Source of the DNA: Streptomyces sp. SirexAA-E
GTDB lineage: Bacteria > Actinomycetota > Actinomycetes > Streptomycetales > Streptomycetaceae
Assembly: GCF_000177195.2 (NCBI RefSeq)
Contig: NC_015953.1
Coordinates: 1,984,001 to 2,048,000, forward strand
Reading direction: 5' to 3'
Length of the DNA: 64,000 nucleotides
A model generated the notes under the pieces. The model made no database searches. It was not told where the DNA came from and saw only the letters and a list, made by a program, of their open reading frames with translations. Below, piece after piece: positions 7,530 through 15,707 of the stretch. A program made the position numbers and the translations under genes. Positions within the stretch are counted from its first letter, which is position 1. The number at the start of each line of letters is the position of its first letter.

Positions 7530-8758
7530 CCGGGTTCCTCGTCGAGTTCCGACGCACCCCGTTGCGCTGGGCAGTGCTTCCTTTGCTCGCCGCCGCAGCG
7601 GCGATGGTCTTCCTCGTCGATGATTCCTGGCAGGGCTCTTGGCCGGAGACGTCGGCGGCGGCGACACGGGCGGCGGTGCCCTTGATGATCGCCGGAGTGG
7701 GCCTTGCCGCTCAGCAGTCCTCTCGACTGCGCCGCAGCGGCTCGGATCTGCTTCTGGCCGCTCGGCCGCTGCCGCAGGTGGAACTGACTCGGCTGTCCGC
7801 TGACGCCGCGTGGCTCTGCCTTACCTACGTGCTGTGCACTGCATGTGCCTGGGTTGCGACGGTGGGAGCACCCGGGGGGCCTTGGCTCGAGTACCCGCTG
7901 TTCGGTCTCAGCGGAATCATTTTCGCACTCGCTCTGGGGCACTTGCTCGGCCGAATCGCGCCTACCCGGTTCACCGGGGCAATCGCGGCGATCGGCGGCT
8001 TCCTCCTCTTCAGCCTGGTATTCAGTTCCAACTCATCACCGCTCGCGAACATCGCCTTCTACCATTCAATCGATGTGCGCCTTTCGCCCACGCATCTCGC
8101 CTGGCGTCTTGCCGTTATGGTTCTGGCACTGGCAGCTGCCTGCACGGTGGGCTGGGTTCTGGAATCAAGCGGGCGCAGGAAAGTCACCTCAGGCACAGGT
8201 GTTTTCTTTTCCGCCGCGACATTGATCGCTATCGTCGCCATGCCGGGAAACGGGAGCCTTCTCCTGGAGAACAGGCAGGCCGAAGAACCAGTATGCGCGC
8301 AGAGCGCTGAAAGTTCCGTCTGCGTGTGGCCCGAGCATGCGGACCGTCTCCCGGAAGCAGTCGAAGCGGCAAAGAAGATCACACAGGCCGCCGAAGGAGT
8401 CCTTTTCCCCCCAGCCCAGTTCATGGAGCAAGGGCTTGGGGAAGCCGGCGCCGGAGGCTTCACCCTGGACCACGGGTCACAGGACCTGCTTCATACCGTC
8501 CTTATCGAGATGACCGAGTCTCATAAGAAATGGTGTGAAGAAGAACCTGAGCGAAAGATGCAGGTCCGGGTGGACGCAGGACTACGACTCGAAGCGTGGC
8601 TCGAGGCACGGGCGGCGAAATACACCAAGCTGCCCTCCTACGAGTATTCGGGAGACACCTCATGGCAGCAGGATGTCCGCGCAGTTATGGCTCTTCGTGA
8701 CTCTCAGCAGGTCGAATCCGCCACGAAGTGGGTCAAGGAGATGCAGGCACCGTGCTGA
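7526..8758 (+). CDS. ABC transporter-associated membrane protein with extracytoplasmic domain
   Basis: 410 aa from GTG at 7526, overlapping the ATPase stop. Six or so hydrophobic segments occupy residues 15-260. After the last one comes a soluble region of about 150 aa, rich in Glu, Lys and Trp, with Cys pairs (CAQSAESSVCVW; KKWCEEE). The arrangement fits the permease half of an ABC-2 exporter with an extra periplasm-side domain. I do not recognise the soluble region. It overlaps the next membrane gene by 7 bp. Confidence 0.75.
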   Translation: MTGFLVEFRRTPLRWAVLPLLAAAAAMVFLVDDSWQGSWPETSAAATRAAVPLMIAGVGLAAQQSSRLRRSGSDLLLAARPLPQVELTRLSADAAWLCLTYVLCTACAWVATVGAPGGPWLEYPLFGLSGIIFALALGHLLGRIAPTRFTGAIAAIGGFLLFSLVFSSNSSPLANIAFYHSIDVRLSPTHLAWRLAVMVLALAAACTVGWVLESSGRRKVTSGTGVFFSAATLIAIVAMPGNGSLLLENRQAEEPVCAQSAESSVCVWPEHADRLPEAVEAAKKITQAAEGVLFPPAQFMEQGLGEAGAGGFTLDHGSQDLLHTVLIEMTESHKKWCEEEPERKMQVRVDAGLRLEAWLEARAAKYTKLPSYEYSGDTSWQQDVRAVMALRDSQQVESATKWVKEMQAPC

Positions 8759-9378
8759 CAGCCGATCGAGGGTTCTCACCCCTTCGGAGCCATCTCAGGT
8801 CCCATCACAGCGTGCGCTCCCTCATCTTCATGACCGGATGCGCAGTCGCCCTGACGTGGTGGGGCGGCCAGGCCGTCCTGTTCCCCAACGTCAGCGGCGA
8901 CAAGCCCATCCCCGCCACCGGGGCAGGATTCATTCCTCTCCTGCTGAGCGTAGGTGTACTGATGTCGACCATCGACCACATGGCGGACTTCTCCCACGCT
9001 GCCGCCCTGCCCCGCCGCCACCTCCTCAGCCTGCACCTCACCGCCGCCTTCGCCACTGCGGCAACTCTTACCTGTCTGGCTCTGCTCCTGTCCCAGGACG
9101 CCCCTGCTCTCCCCCTGGCATTACGGAACCTGCTGGGCTTCACAGGGCTTTCGGCGCTCTCCGCCGCGGCACTCGGCTCCCGGCTCTCCTGGCTCCTCCC
9201 GGTGGCTCAGACCGTGCCCGCGTTCCTGATCGGCGCACCAGGAGCACGAGGGACCGATGCCCAGTGGTGGGAATGGCCACGCGCAGCGGTCGGAAACGGC
9301 ACAGCGTGGACCGTGAGCACAGTGCTCTTCGGTGCAGGCATCAGCCTCTTCATGCTGCGCGCCAACCGACAGTCCTGA
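8752..9378 (+). CDS. Integral membrane protein, third gene of the ABC exporter operon
   Basis: 208 aa from GTG at 8752, overlapping the upstream gene. Roughly five to six membrane segments are visible, starting at residue 25 (SLIFMTGCAVALTWWGG) and ending at TVSTVLFGAGISLFMLRA. No conserved catalytic motif was seen. Position and overlap suggest a second permease subunit of the same transporter. No terminator is obvious after it; the next sequence is transposase debris. Confidence 0.72.
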   Translation: MLTADRGFSPLRSHLRSHHSVRSLIFMTGCAVALTWWGGQAVLFPNVSGDKPIPATGAGFIPLLLSVGVLMSTIDHMADFSHAAALPRRHLLSLHLTAAFATAATLTCLALLLSQDAPALPLALRNLLGFTGLSALSAAALGSRLSWLLPVAQTVPAFLIGAPGARGTDAQWWEWPRAAVGNGTAWTVSTVLFGAGISLFMLRANRQS

Positions 9379-9426
9379 AGAAGACTGACCGCCAGAGGGC
9401 CCATCAGGATTCAGCTTGTTCTTTAT

Positions 9427-9639
9427 CTACCAAGGTCTTCCGGGCTTGCCGATGGACGTGAGGGTCTCGGGGCGTTTGACGGTCCTGCGGACGTCGTAGC
9501 GGGGCGCCCGGTGTCTGTTCTTGACGCCGGGTGGCCGTCCGGGGCCAGTGCCTCGGAGTTTGAGAAGAGGGGCCGGGCAGGCGAGGTGAGCGCGGATGTT
9601 CCTGAACCCTCGGCGAAGCCGGGGCGGTTCGTCGACTCG
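9427..9639 (-). pseudogene. C-terminal remnant of a Streptomyces transposase
   Basis: About 70 codons survive: LRRGFRNIRAHLACPAP, then GPGRPPGVKNRHRAPRYDV and TVKRPET. The RRGFRNI ... PGRPPG.KN...RYDV..TVKR ending is typical of a large Streptomyces transposase family (the NF041680 type, from memory). Upstream the frame runs into unrelated sequence, so the catalytic part is lost. It forms the distal border of the accessory island that starts at about 5.46 kb. Confidence 0.6.
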
Positions 9640-10342
9640 CTCTTCTGGGAGGTGCGCGCCCAGTTCCTTGAGGAGTTTTTCGCTGCCGGCTGCGGTCAAG
9701 TGACCTGCAGCTTGGCTGGCCAGTTTGTGCTCGAGGTGCAGTCGCCCGAACAGTTCGTGGGCCTCACGTTCGGCTGACCAACTCGCCGAAGCCGCTGCGT
9801 GGCGCAGGTACTGCCTCAGGGCCTGAAGCCGCTCTGCGGGAGTGATTCTGGTTCGACAGATGCCCGAGGGTACGCTCACGCACTGAGTTCGTTGCAGACA
9901 GGCCACTTCCCTGCCTCGCCGCTCGCAGTACGGCCGCACGTTGCCGGACCAGGTCCGGTTGCCCTTGGGCAATGGCATGTTCAGCGAACCAGGCAGCCGC
10001 GAGGACAGCGTGGGGGCACTCCGGCTGCAGGCCATCGATGCTGGCGGTGACATCGGCCAACGAAACGTCGTGGTACTGCTCGAAGAACGCCAAGTCCCCC
10101 AGTGCGTTCGCCGAACGAATCAGGTGATCGGCGGCGTCGACCTTCTCTTCGGACAGCCGGTGGATGACGGCATTCGCCAGCCATGGTTCGCCCGCTTCGA
10201 GCGCTGTTGCCATGACGGATACGTCTATGCGCGTTCCGGCATCATGATCACCCGACTTGTGCAGGACCTCTGCCTGCCGTCGGCGCGTGGAGAGGGGAAA
10301 GGAGGGCCGGCCAGCCTCGCCGCATACTTGCCCGGCCTGCAC
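9640..10342 (-). pseudogene. Probable frameshifted helical-repeat (TPR-like) gene remnant
   Basis: Two minus-strand frames read like one helical protein broken in the middle. The upstream frame from 10342 gives MATALEAGEPWLANAVIHRL, VDAADHLIRSANALGDLAFF and HAVLAAAWFAEHAIAQGQPD. From about 9870 the neighbouring frame continues with RITPAERLQALRQYLRHAAA and AHELFGRLHLEHKLASQAAG. The end runs into the transposase remnant. It may be the C-terminal half of a TPR-type regulator. Boundaries and the frameshift site are approximate; it could also be two unrelated fragments. Confidence 0.4.
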
Positions 10343-10483
10343 GAGACCAGGCCTGTACCCAGGCCGGCACAGAGGCGTCAGCGCCCTTGCCCCCCAGGGA
10401 CTCTTCAGGGACTTTCAGCGCTGCCTGAGGGACTTTCGAGGTACTTTTCGCTGCCTAACGCAGCAAGCCCCTGAAAGGCCGAA

Positions 10484-10513
10484 AAGGGCCTCCGACGCAG
10501 GTCGGAGGCCCTT
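10484..10513 (-). terminator. rnpB terminator
   Basis: A 13-bp perfect stem (AAGGGCCTCCGAC, 10484-10496, pairing with 10501-10513) with a 4-nt loop lies just beyond the 3' end of the RNase P RNA on the minus strand. The same hairpin is functional-looking in both orientations. Confidence 0.75.
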
Positions 10514-10535
10514 CTGAGGCAAAGCCGCAGGTGGC

Positions 10536-10943
10536 GGCAGACGAGTCGGGCTGTACGCCGGGTTCTGTCGCCCGGTCGCCTCGCGGCGGCCGGGGAGACG
10601 GCCATCCATCTAGGACCGGCATTGCTGCCGGCCTCCTGCGGTCTACCCGCGAACTCGGGCGGGCCGCCCTCGAACGTTCGCGCAGGAGCACCGAGGTGCT
10701 CCCTCTTGACCTTGCTCCGGGTGGGGTTTACCTAGCCGCCTGAGTCACCTCAGGCGCTGGTGGTCTCTTACACCACCGTTTCACCCTTACCCGGGACCGA
10801 GGTCCCGGGCGGTCTGTTTTCTGTGGCACTGTCCCGCGAGTCACCCCGGGTGGCCGTTAGCCACCACCCTGCCCTGTGGAGCCCGGACGTTCCTCGGGAG
10901 GATCCGGAGATCCCCACGCGGCCGTCCGCCCGGCTCGTCTGCC
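10536..10943 (-). ncRNA. rnpB: RNase P RNA, bacterial type A
   Basis: On the minus strand the RNA begins with GCAGACGAGCCGGGCGG and ends with CAGCCCGACTCGTCTGCC, which pair to form helix P1. Internal conserved blocks are present: GAGGAACGTCCGGGCTCC near the 5' end, CCACAGAAAACAGACCGCC, GGTAAGGGTGAAACGGTG, GGTAAACCCCACC, and AGATGGATGG...ACAGAACCCGGCGTACAG near the 3' end. Length is about 408 nt, normal for Streptomyces. A TAGCAT sequence a few bases upstream could be the -10 box. Ends are accurate to a few bases. Open reading frames across this region are spurious. Confidence 0.96.
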
Positions 10944-11052
10944 GTGCCGCCCATGCTACCCGGCGCGGGGGGAGGGTCCGCCGCCCGCCGTACCCTTGCT
11001 GACGGGCTCCCGCGCGTGCGGGGCCCTGCGTCACGTCCGAAGGAGAACGTCT

Positions 11053-11853
11053 GTGCTCGTGCTGTTGCCGCCCTCCGAAGGAAAGGCCGCACCGGGGCGC
11101 GGAGCACCCCTGAAGCCCGAGTCCCTGTCCCTGCCGGGCCTGGCCGGGGCGCGGGCCGCGGTCCTCGACGAGCTGGTCGAGCTGTGCGCGGCCGACGAGG
11201 ACAAGGCCCGTGAGGTGCTCGGCCTGAGCGAGGGGCTGCGCGGCGAGGTCGCCAAGAACGCGGAGCTGCGCACGGCCGCGACCCGGCCCGCCGGGGAGAT
11301 CTACACCGGGGTGCTCTACGACGCCCTCGGCCTGGCCTCGCTGGACGCGGCCGCCAAGCGGCGGGCCGCTTCGTCCCTGCTGGTCTTCTCCGGGCTGTGG
11401 GGCGCGGTTCGCGTGGGCGACCGCATCCCCTCGTACCGCTGCTCGATGGGGGTCCGGCTGCCGGGACTGGGCGGGCTCGGCGCGTACTGGCGGGCCCCGA
11501 TGGCCTCGGTGATGCCCGAGGCGGCCGGGGACGGGCTCGTGCTGGACCTGCGGTCGTCGGCGTACGCCTCGGCGTGGAAGCCGGTGGGCGAGGTGGCGGA
11601 GCGCACCGCGAGCGTGCGGGTGCTCCAGTCACGGACGGTGGACGGCGTGGAGAAGCGGTCGGTGGTCAGCCACTTCAACAAGGCCACCAAGGGACGGATG
11701 GTCCGCGATCTGCTGACCGCGGGGGCCCGGCCGAAGGGTCCCGCCGAGCTGGTGGAGGCGCTGCGGGACCTCGGGTACGTCGTCGAGGCCGAGGCCCCGG
11801 CGCGCGGCGGCCGGGCGTGGTCGCTCGACGTGGTGGTCACGGAGATCCACTGA
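11053..11853 (+). CDS. yaaA: YaaA family peroxide-stress protein (DUF328)
   Basis: 266 aa from GTG at 11053, with AAGGAG at 11039-11044. The N-terminus [17 protein letters not shown] and the later KR...[22 protein letters not shown] and [16 protein letters not shown] are hallmarks of the YaaA/DUF328 family. In E. coli the family lowers free iron during peroxide stress and binds DNA. Cytoplasmic. It is transcribed away from rnpB and is followed after 71 bp by the aldolase gene. Confidence 0.93.
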   Translation: MLVLLPPSEGKAAPGRGAPLKPESLSLPGLAGARAAVLDELVELCAADEDKAREVLGLSEGLRGEVAKNAELRTAATRPAGEIYTGVLYDALGLASLDAAAKRRAASSLLVFSGLWGAVRVGDRIPSYRCSMGVRLPGLGGLGAYWRAPMASVMPEAAGDGLVLDLRSSAYASAWKPVGEVAERTASVRVLQSRTVDGVEKRSVVSHFNKATKGRMVRDLLTAGARPKGPAELVEALRDLGYVVEAEAPARGGRAWSLDVVVTEIH

Positions 11854-11867
11854 CCGCGACGGCAGGT

Positions 11868-11899
11868 GTTGCAGCATGCGCAACGCCCGTTGCGTAGGG
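11868..11899. promoter_or_regulatory. Three alternating GTTGC/GCAAC half-sites with a possible -10 box
   Basis: GTTGC at 11868-11872, GCAAC at 11880-11884 and GTTGC at 11889-11893 form two overlapping inverted repeats, followed by TAGGGT (11894-11899). They lie 26-57 bp before the aldolase start and are a candidate operator/promoter for it. Confidence 0.4.
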
Positions 11900-11924
11900 T
11901 GCGGGAGCGCGGCAGGATGAGGGC

Positions 11925-12584
11925 ATGACCTCCCCCGCGCCCTCCGCCACGCCCGCTTCCTCCTCGGCCTCCGTCCTGGATCTCGCCCCCGTCATCCCCG
12001 TCGTCGTCCTGGAGGACGCTGCCGACGCGGTCCCGCTGGCCAGGGCGCTGGTCGCGGGCGGGCTCCCGGCGATCGAGGTGACGCTGCGGACCCCCGCCGC
12101 GCTGGACGCGATCCGGGCCATCGCCGCGGAGGTGCCTGGGGCCGTGGTGGGCGCGGGGACCGTGATCTCCGTGGCGCACGTGTCCGACACGGTCGCCGCC
12201 GGGGCCCGCTTCCTGGTCAGCCCGGGCTGGACGGACACGCTGCTGGACGCCTTGAAGGCGTCGGGGGTGCCGTTCCTGCCGGGGGTCTCGACCACGTCCG
12301 AGGTGGTGGCGCTGCTGGAACGCGGCGTCACGGAGATGAAGTTCTTCCCGGCCGAGGCGGCCGGCGGCACCGCCTATCTCAAGGCCCTGTCCTCGCCGCT
12401 GCCGCAGGCCCGGTTCTGCCCGACGGGCGGTATCTCGCTCGCCTCCGCCCCGTCCTATCTGGCGCTGAAGAACGTGGGCTGCGTGGGCGGCAGTTGGATG
12501 GTGCCCGGCGACGCGGTGGCGGCGAAGGACTGGGCCCGGGTGGAGCGGCTGGCGGCCGAGGCGTCCGCCCTGGCACGCGGCTGA
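11925..12584 (+). CDS. eda: 2-keto-3-deoxy-6-phosphogluconate / 4-hydroxy-2-oxoglutarate aldolase
   Basis: 219 aa, class I aldolase of the KDPG/KHG family. Key features: [20 protein letters not shown] at the start of the barrel, the catalytic Glu in IEVTLRT, the GAGTVIS phosphate-binding turn, and the Schiff-base Lys in EMKFFPAE, followed by the CPTGGIS glycine motif. It cleaves KDPG to pyruvate and glyceraldehyde 3-phosphate. It has its own putative promoter region (11868-11899). No edd-like gene is nearby, so the physiological substrate is uncertain. The first 18 residues are a Ser/Pro/Ala-rich tail. Confidence 0.92.
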   Translation: MTSPAPSATPASSSASVLDLAPVIPVVVLEDAADAVPLARALVAGGLPAIEVTLRTPAALDAIRAIAAEVPGAVVGAGTVISVAHVSDTVAAGARFLVSPGWTDTLLDALKASGVPFLPGVSTTSEVVALLERGVTEMKFFPAEAAGGTAYLKALSSPLPQARFCPTGGISLASAPSYLALKNVGCVGGSWMVPGDAVAAKDWARVERLAAEASALARG

Positions 12585-12605
12585 GCGCCGGGCCCGCCCC
12601 CGCCG

Positions 12606-13847
12606 CTACCGCAGGTGGGACGTGTCGTTCAGCAGCCGCAGCGAGGGGTTGCCGTCCGCGTAGTAGGCGACGGTCGAGACGGAGGCCGGAGCCAGCTCCA
12701 TCCGGAAGAGGGATTCCGGCGGGGCTCCCAGCGCCAGTCTGACCAGCGTCTTGATCGGCGTGACGTGGGTGACCAGGAGCGCGGTGCGGCCCGCGTACGC
12801 CGCGATCAGGCGGTCCCGGGTGGCCGCGACCCGCTCGGCCACCTCCGCGAAGCTCTCGCCGCCACCCGTGGGCGCGGCGTCGGGGGAGGCGAGCCAGGCA
12901 CTCAGGTCGGACCCGAACCGCTCCCGCACCTCGGCGAACGTCAGCCCCTCCCACGCGCCGAAGTCCGTCTCGCGCAGCCCTTCCTCGATACGGACCTCCA
13001 GGCCGAGCCGGTCCGCGACGGCGGCGGCCGTCTCACGGCAGCGGCGCAGCGGGGAGCTGACGATCTCCTGGACCGTGCCCCGGGCGGCGAACGCCTCCGC
13101 CGCGCAGGCGGCCTGGTGGCGGCCGGTGGCGGACAGTTCGGGGTCGCTGCCGCCGCTGCCGGAGAACCGCTTCTCCGGGGTGAGGACCGTCTCGCCGTGC
13201 CGCAGCAGGACGAACGTGGCGGGCGCGCCCAGGTCGGGTGCGCTCGCCCAGCCCACCTGCACGGGCGTCGCGGGGGCCTGGGCGGGCCGGGCGGAGGCCA
13301 TCGCGGCCCGTACCTTCGCGGCGCCCGCCGCCGCGTCCCCGGGCGGCCCGGCCGGCTCCGGGGCGCGGGCGGTGGGCGGGGTGTCCAGGGCGGCCGTCGA
13401 GGACGACGGCTCCCACTGTCCGCCCCGCTTGCCCGCGTCCATCGCCTCGTTGGCCAGCCGGTCGGCGTGCTTGTTCTCGGCGCGCGGGATCCACTCGTAC
13501 GTCACCGAGGCCGCGGGCAGGATCCCCGCGGCCTCGGCGGCGAGCGGCTTCATGTCGGGGTGCTTGATCTTCCAGCGGCCCGACATCTGCTCGACCACCA
13601 GCTTGGAGTCCATCCGGACCCGGACCCGCACCGCCGTGTCCGGGAACAGGTCACGCACCGCCGTGAGGCCGGCGATCAGGCCCCGGTACTCGGCGACGTT
13701 GTTCGACGCGACGCCGATGTACTCGGCGGTCTCGGCGAGCACCTGCGCGGTCTCCTGGTCGATGACGACGGCGCCGTACCCGGCGGGCCCCGGGTTGCCC
13801 CGGGACCCTCCGTCGGCCTCGACGACCAGCTGGAGGGGAGCGGACAT
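12606..13847 (-). CDS. Bifunctional RNase HI / histidine phosphatase
   Basis: 413 aa, last gene of a three-gene minus-strand operon; its ATG overlaps the upstream stop (TAATG). Residues 1-140 are an RNase H domain (VEADGGSRGNPGPAGYGAVV, the Glu of NNVAEYRGL, the Asp of RMDSKLVVEQ, and the ENKHADRLANEA helix). An Ala/Pro linker follows. From about residue 210 there is a phosphoglycerate-mutase-like phosphatase domain with FVLLRHGET and LVTHVTPIK. This fusion is conserved in actinobacteria (Mycobacterium Rv2228c type). It hydrolyses RNA in RNA/DNA hybrids and a phosphate ester, possibly of a cobalamin precursor. Confidence 0.93.
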   Translation of the reverse strand: MSAPLQLVVEADGGSRGNPGPAGYGAVVIDQETAQVLAETAEYIGVASNNVAEYRGLIAGLTAVRDLFPDTAVRVRVRMDSKLVVEQMSGRWKIKHPDMKPLAAEAAGILPAASVTYEWIPRAENKHADRLANEAMDAGKRGGQWEPSSSTAALDTPPTARAPEPAGPPGDAAAGAAKVRAAMASARPAQAPATPVQVGWASAPDLGAPATFVLLRHGETVLTPEKRFSGSGGSDPELSATGRHQAACAAEAFAARGTVQEIVSSPLRRCRETAAAVADRLGLEVRIEEGLRETDFGAWEGLTFAEVRERFGSDLSAWLASPDAAPTGGGESFAEVAERVAATRDRLIAAYAGRTALLVTHVTPIKTLVRLALGAPPESLFRMELAPASVSTVAYYADGNPSLRLLNDTSHLR

Positions 13848-14590
13848 TACAGGCCCGACTCCGAGGTACGGACCAGGATGCGGTGGCAGTTCTCGCAGCG
13901 CAGCACGGTGTCGGGGGACGCCGCCTTCACGTCGTTGACCTCGGTGATGTTCAGTTCGAGGCGGCAGCCCTCGCAGCGGCGCTGGTACAGCCGGGCCGCG
14001 CCCACACCGCCCTGCTGGGCACGCAGCTTGTCGTAGAGCTTCAGCAGGTCGGCCGGGATCGCACCGGCCACGACCTCGCGGTCCTTGGCGACGGTGGCGG
14101 CCTCGGCGTCGAGCTCCTGGGTGGCGGCGTCGCGGCGGGCGGTCGCGTCGTCGACCTTCGCCTGCACGGCGCCGACGCGCTCGGTCAGCTCGGTGACGCG
14201 CTCCTGGGCGCCCTCGCGGCGCTCCATGATCTCGAGGACGACGTCCTCCAGGTCGCCCTGTCGCTTGGCCAGCGAGGTGATCTCGCGCTGGAGGTTCTCC
14301 AGGTCCTTCGGCGAGGAGACCGCGCCGGAGTCGAGCCGCTGCTGGTCGCGGGCGGCCCGCTGGCGGACCTGGTCGACGTCCTGCTCGGCCTTGGTCTGCT
14401 CGCGGGTGGTGTCGCTCTCCTCGGTCTGCGAGGCGACCAGCAGGTCGCGCAGCTGGGCGAGGTCGCTGGTGAGCGAGTCGATCTCGGCGTGCTCGGGCAG
14501 GGCGTTGCGCTTGTGCGAGAGCTGCGACAGACGTACGTCGAGGGCCTGGACTTCGAGGAGTCGGATCTGGTCGGCGGGCGCGGCGTTCAG
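13847..14590 (-). CDS. C4-type zinc-ribbon coiled-coil protein
   Basis: 247 aa from a CTG start at 14590 that overlaps the Nif3 stop (CTGA). The start fits the conserved family N-terminus (NAAPADQIRLLEVQALDVRL). Residues 10-190 form a long coiled coil (ALPEHAEIDSLTSDLAQLRD, GDLEDVVLEIMERREGAQER). The C-terminus is a zinc ribbon with CEGC and CENC. Such proteins lie between Nif3 and RNase H/phosphatase genes in most actinomycetes and resemble the HP0958/FlgZ fold. A nucleic-acid or adaptor role is presumed. Confidence 0.88.
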   Translation of the reverse strand: MNAAPADQIRLLEVQALDVRLSQLSHKRNALPEHAEIDSLTSDLAQLRDLLVASQTEESDTTREQTKAEQDVDQVRQRAARDQQRLDSGAVSSPKDLENLQREITSLAKRQGDLEDVVLEIMERREGAQERVTELTERVGAVQAKVDDATARRDAATQELDAEAATVAKDREVVAGAIPADLLKLYDKLRAQQGGVGAARLYQRRCEGCRLELNITEVNDVKAASPDTVLRCENCHRILVRTSESGL

Positions 14591-15423
14591 TTGGGGGCTC
14601 CAGAAGAGTGGTGGGTGGTCCAGGGGTCGGTGACCTGCGTCGAGACGTGGACCCGCAGGTCCCATCCGTGGCGGTCGGAAATCGCGTCGAGCTGCGCGGC
14701 GGCCTGCTCGCACCAGGGCCACTCGGTGGCCCAGTGCGCGGCGTCTACCAGGCCGAGCGGCGAGTGCTGGACGGCCTCGGAGGCCGGGTGGTGGCGCAGG
14801 TCGGCGGTGAGGAAGGCGTCCACACCGGCGGCGCGTACGGCGTCGAAGAGGCTGTCGCCGGAGCCGCCGCTCACCGCGACCCGGCGCACGAGGGCGTCCG
14901 GGTCGCCGGCCAGCCGGATGCCCTGCGCGGTGGCGGGCAGCCGTGCGGCGGCGCGGGCGGCGAAGTCGCGGAGGGTCTCGGGGTGGTCGAGCTCGCAGAT
15001 CCGGCCGAGACCCCGGCGGCCGCCGGGGTCGGTGGGATCCGGCACGAGGGGGCCGGTGGCGCGCAGGTCGAGGGCGCCGGCGAGGGCGTCGGAGACGCCG
15101 GGGTCGGCGGTGTCGGCGTTGGTGTGCGCGACGTGCAGGGCGATGTCCTGCTTGATCAGGTCGTGCACGACCCGGCCCTTGAAGGTGGAGGCGGCGACCG
15201 TCGTCGTGCCGCGCAGGTAGAGCGGGTGGTGGGTGACGATCAGCTGGGCGCCGAGGGCCCGGGCCTCCTCGGCGATCTGCCGCACCGGGTCGACGGCGAA
15301 GAGGACGCGGTCCACCTCCGCCTCCGGGTCGCCGCAGACGGTGCCGACCGCGTCCCATCCTTCGGCCCGCTCGGGGGGCCAGAGGGTGTCGAGCTCGGCG
15401 ATGACTTCAGACAGACGGGGCAC
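14587..15423 (-). CDS. Nif3-like dinuclear metal-centre protein
   Basis: 278 aa from GTG at 15423, first gene of the operon. Metal-ligand motifs of the Nif3/YqfO family are visible: LIVTHHPLYLRG, HVAHTNADTADPG, and near the end FLTADLRHHPASEAV with GLVDAAHWATEWP. Family members form hexameric toroids with two metals per subunit; the biochemical role is debated (GTP cyclohydrolase I type 2 annotation is doubtful). Longer in-frame starts give unlikely Arg/Pro-rich sequence, so the GTG just before PRLSEVIAELD is preferred. Confidence 0.9.
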   Translation of the reverse strand: MPRLSEVIAELDTLWPPERAEGWDAVGTVCGDPEAEVDRVLFAVDPVRQIAEEARALGAQLIVTHHPLYLRGTTTVAASTFKGRVVHDLIKQDIALHVAHTNADTADPGVSDALAGALDLRATGPLVPDPTDPGGRRGLGRICELDHPETLRDFAARAAARLPATAQGIRLAGDPDALVRRVAVSGGSGDSLFDAVRAAGVDAFLTADLRHHPASEAVQHSPLGLVDAAHWATEWPWCEQAAAQLDAISDRHGWDLRVHVSTQVTDPWTTHHSSGAPN

Positions 15424-15707
15424 GGGGGAAAGGCTACCTGCCCTCGGTACTCGGCCGTCCCTGGCGGGGAGTACCGCCCGGAGCACCGCGGCCGGGCACC
15501 GAGGCGGTCCGCCGTCTCCCCACTCGGTGGCCCTCGGGTCGCCGTGGACGCCGGGGACGACCCAACCGTCGGGACCCGTGCAGCACACTCACCCCCGCCC
15601 CCTCAGGCGATTACGGACATCACCACCCTTATGTGTGAAGTGCGGTGGCTGTTGTTGTTCGGCAGGAAGTACGAAACCTAGCTTCGGTTGCCGGAGGTGA
15701 CCGCACC

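Noticed and set aside
10531..11034. Several open frames on both strands across this region
   Set aside because: They overlap the RNase P RNA gene and its promoter and show no codon bias or family motif.
13883..15220. 445-codon plus-strand frame opposite the zinc-ribbon and Nif3 genes
   Set aside because: Low-complexity Gly/Val/Leu shadow of two well-supported minus-strand genes.
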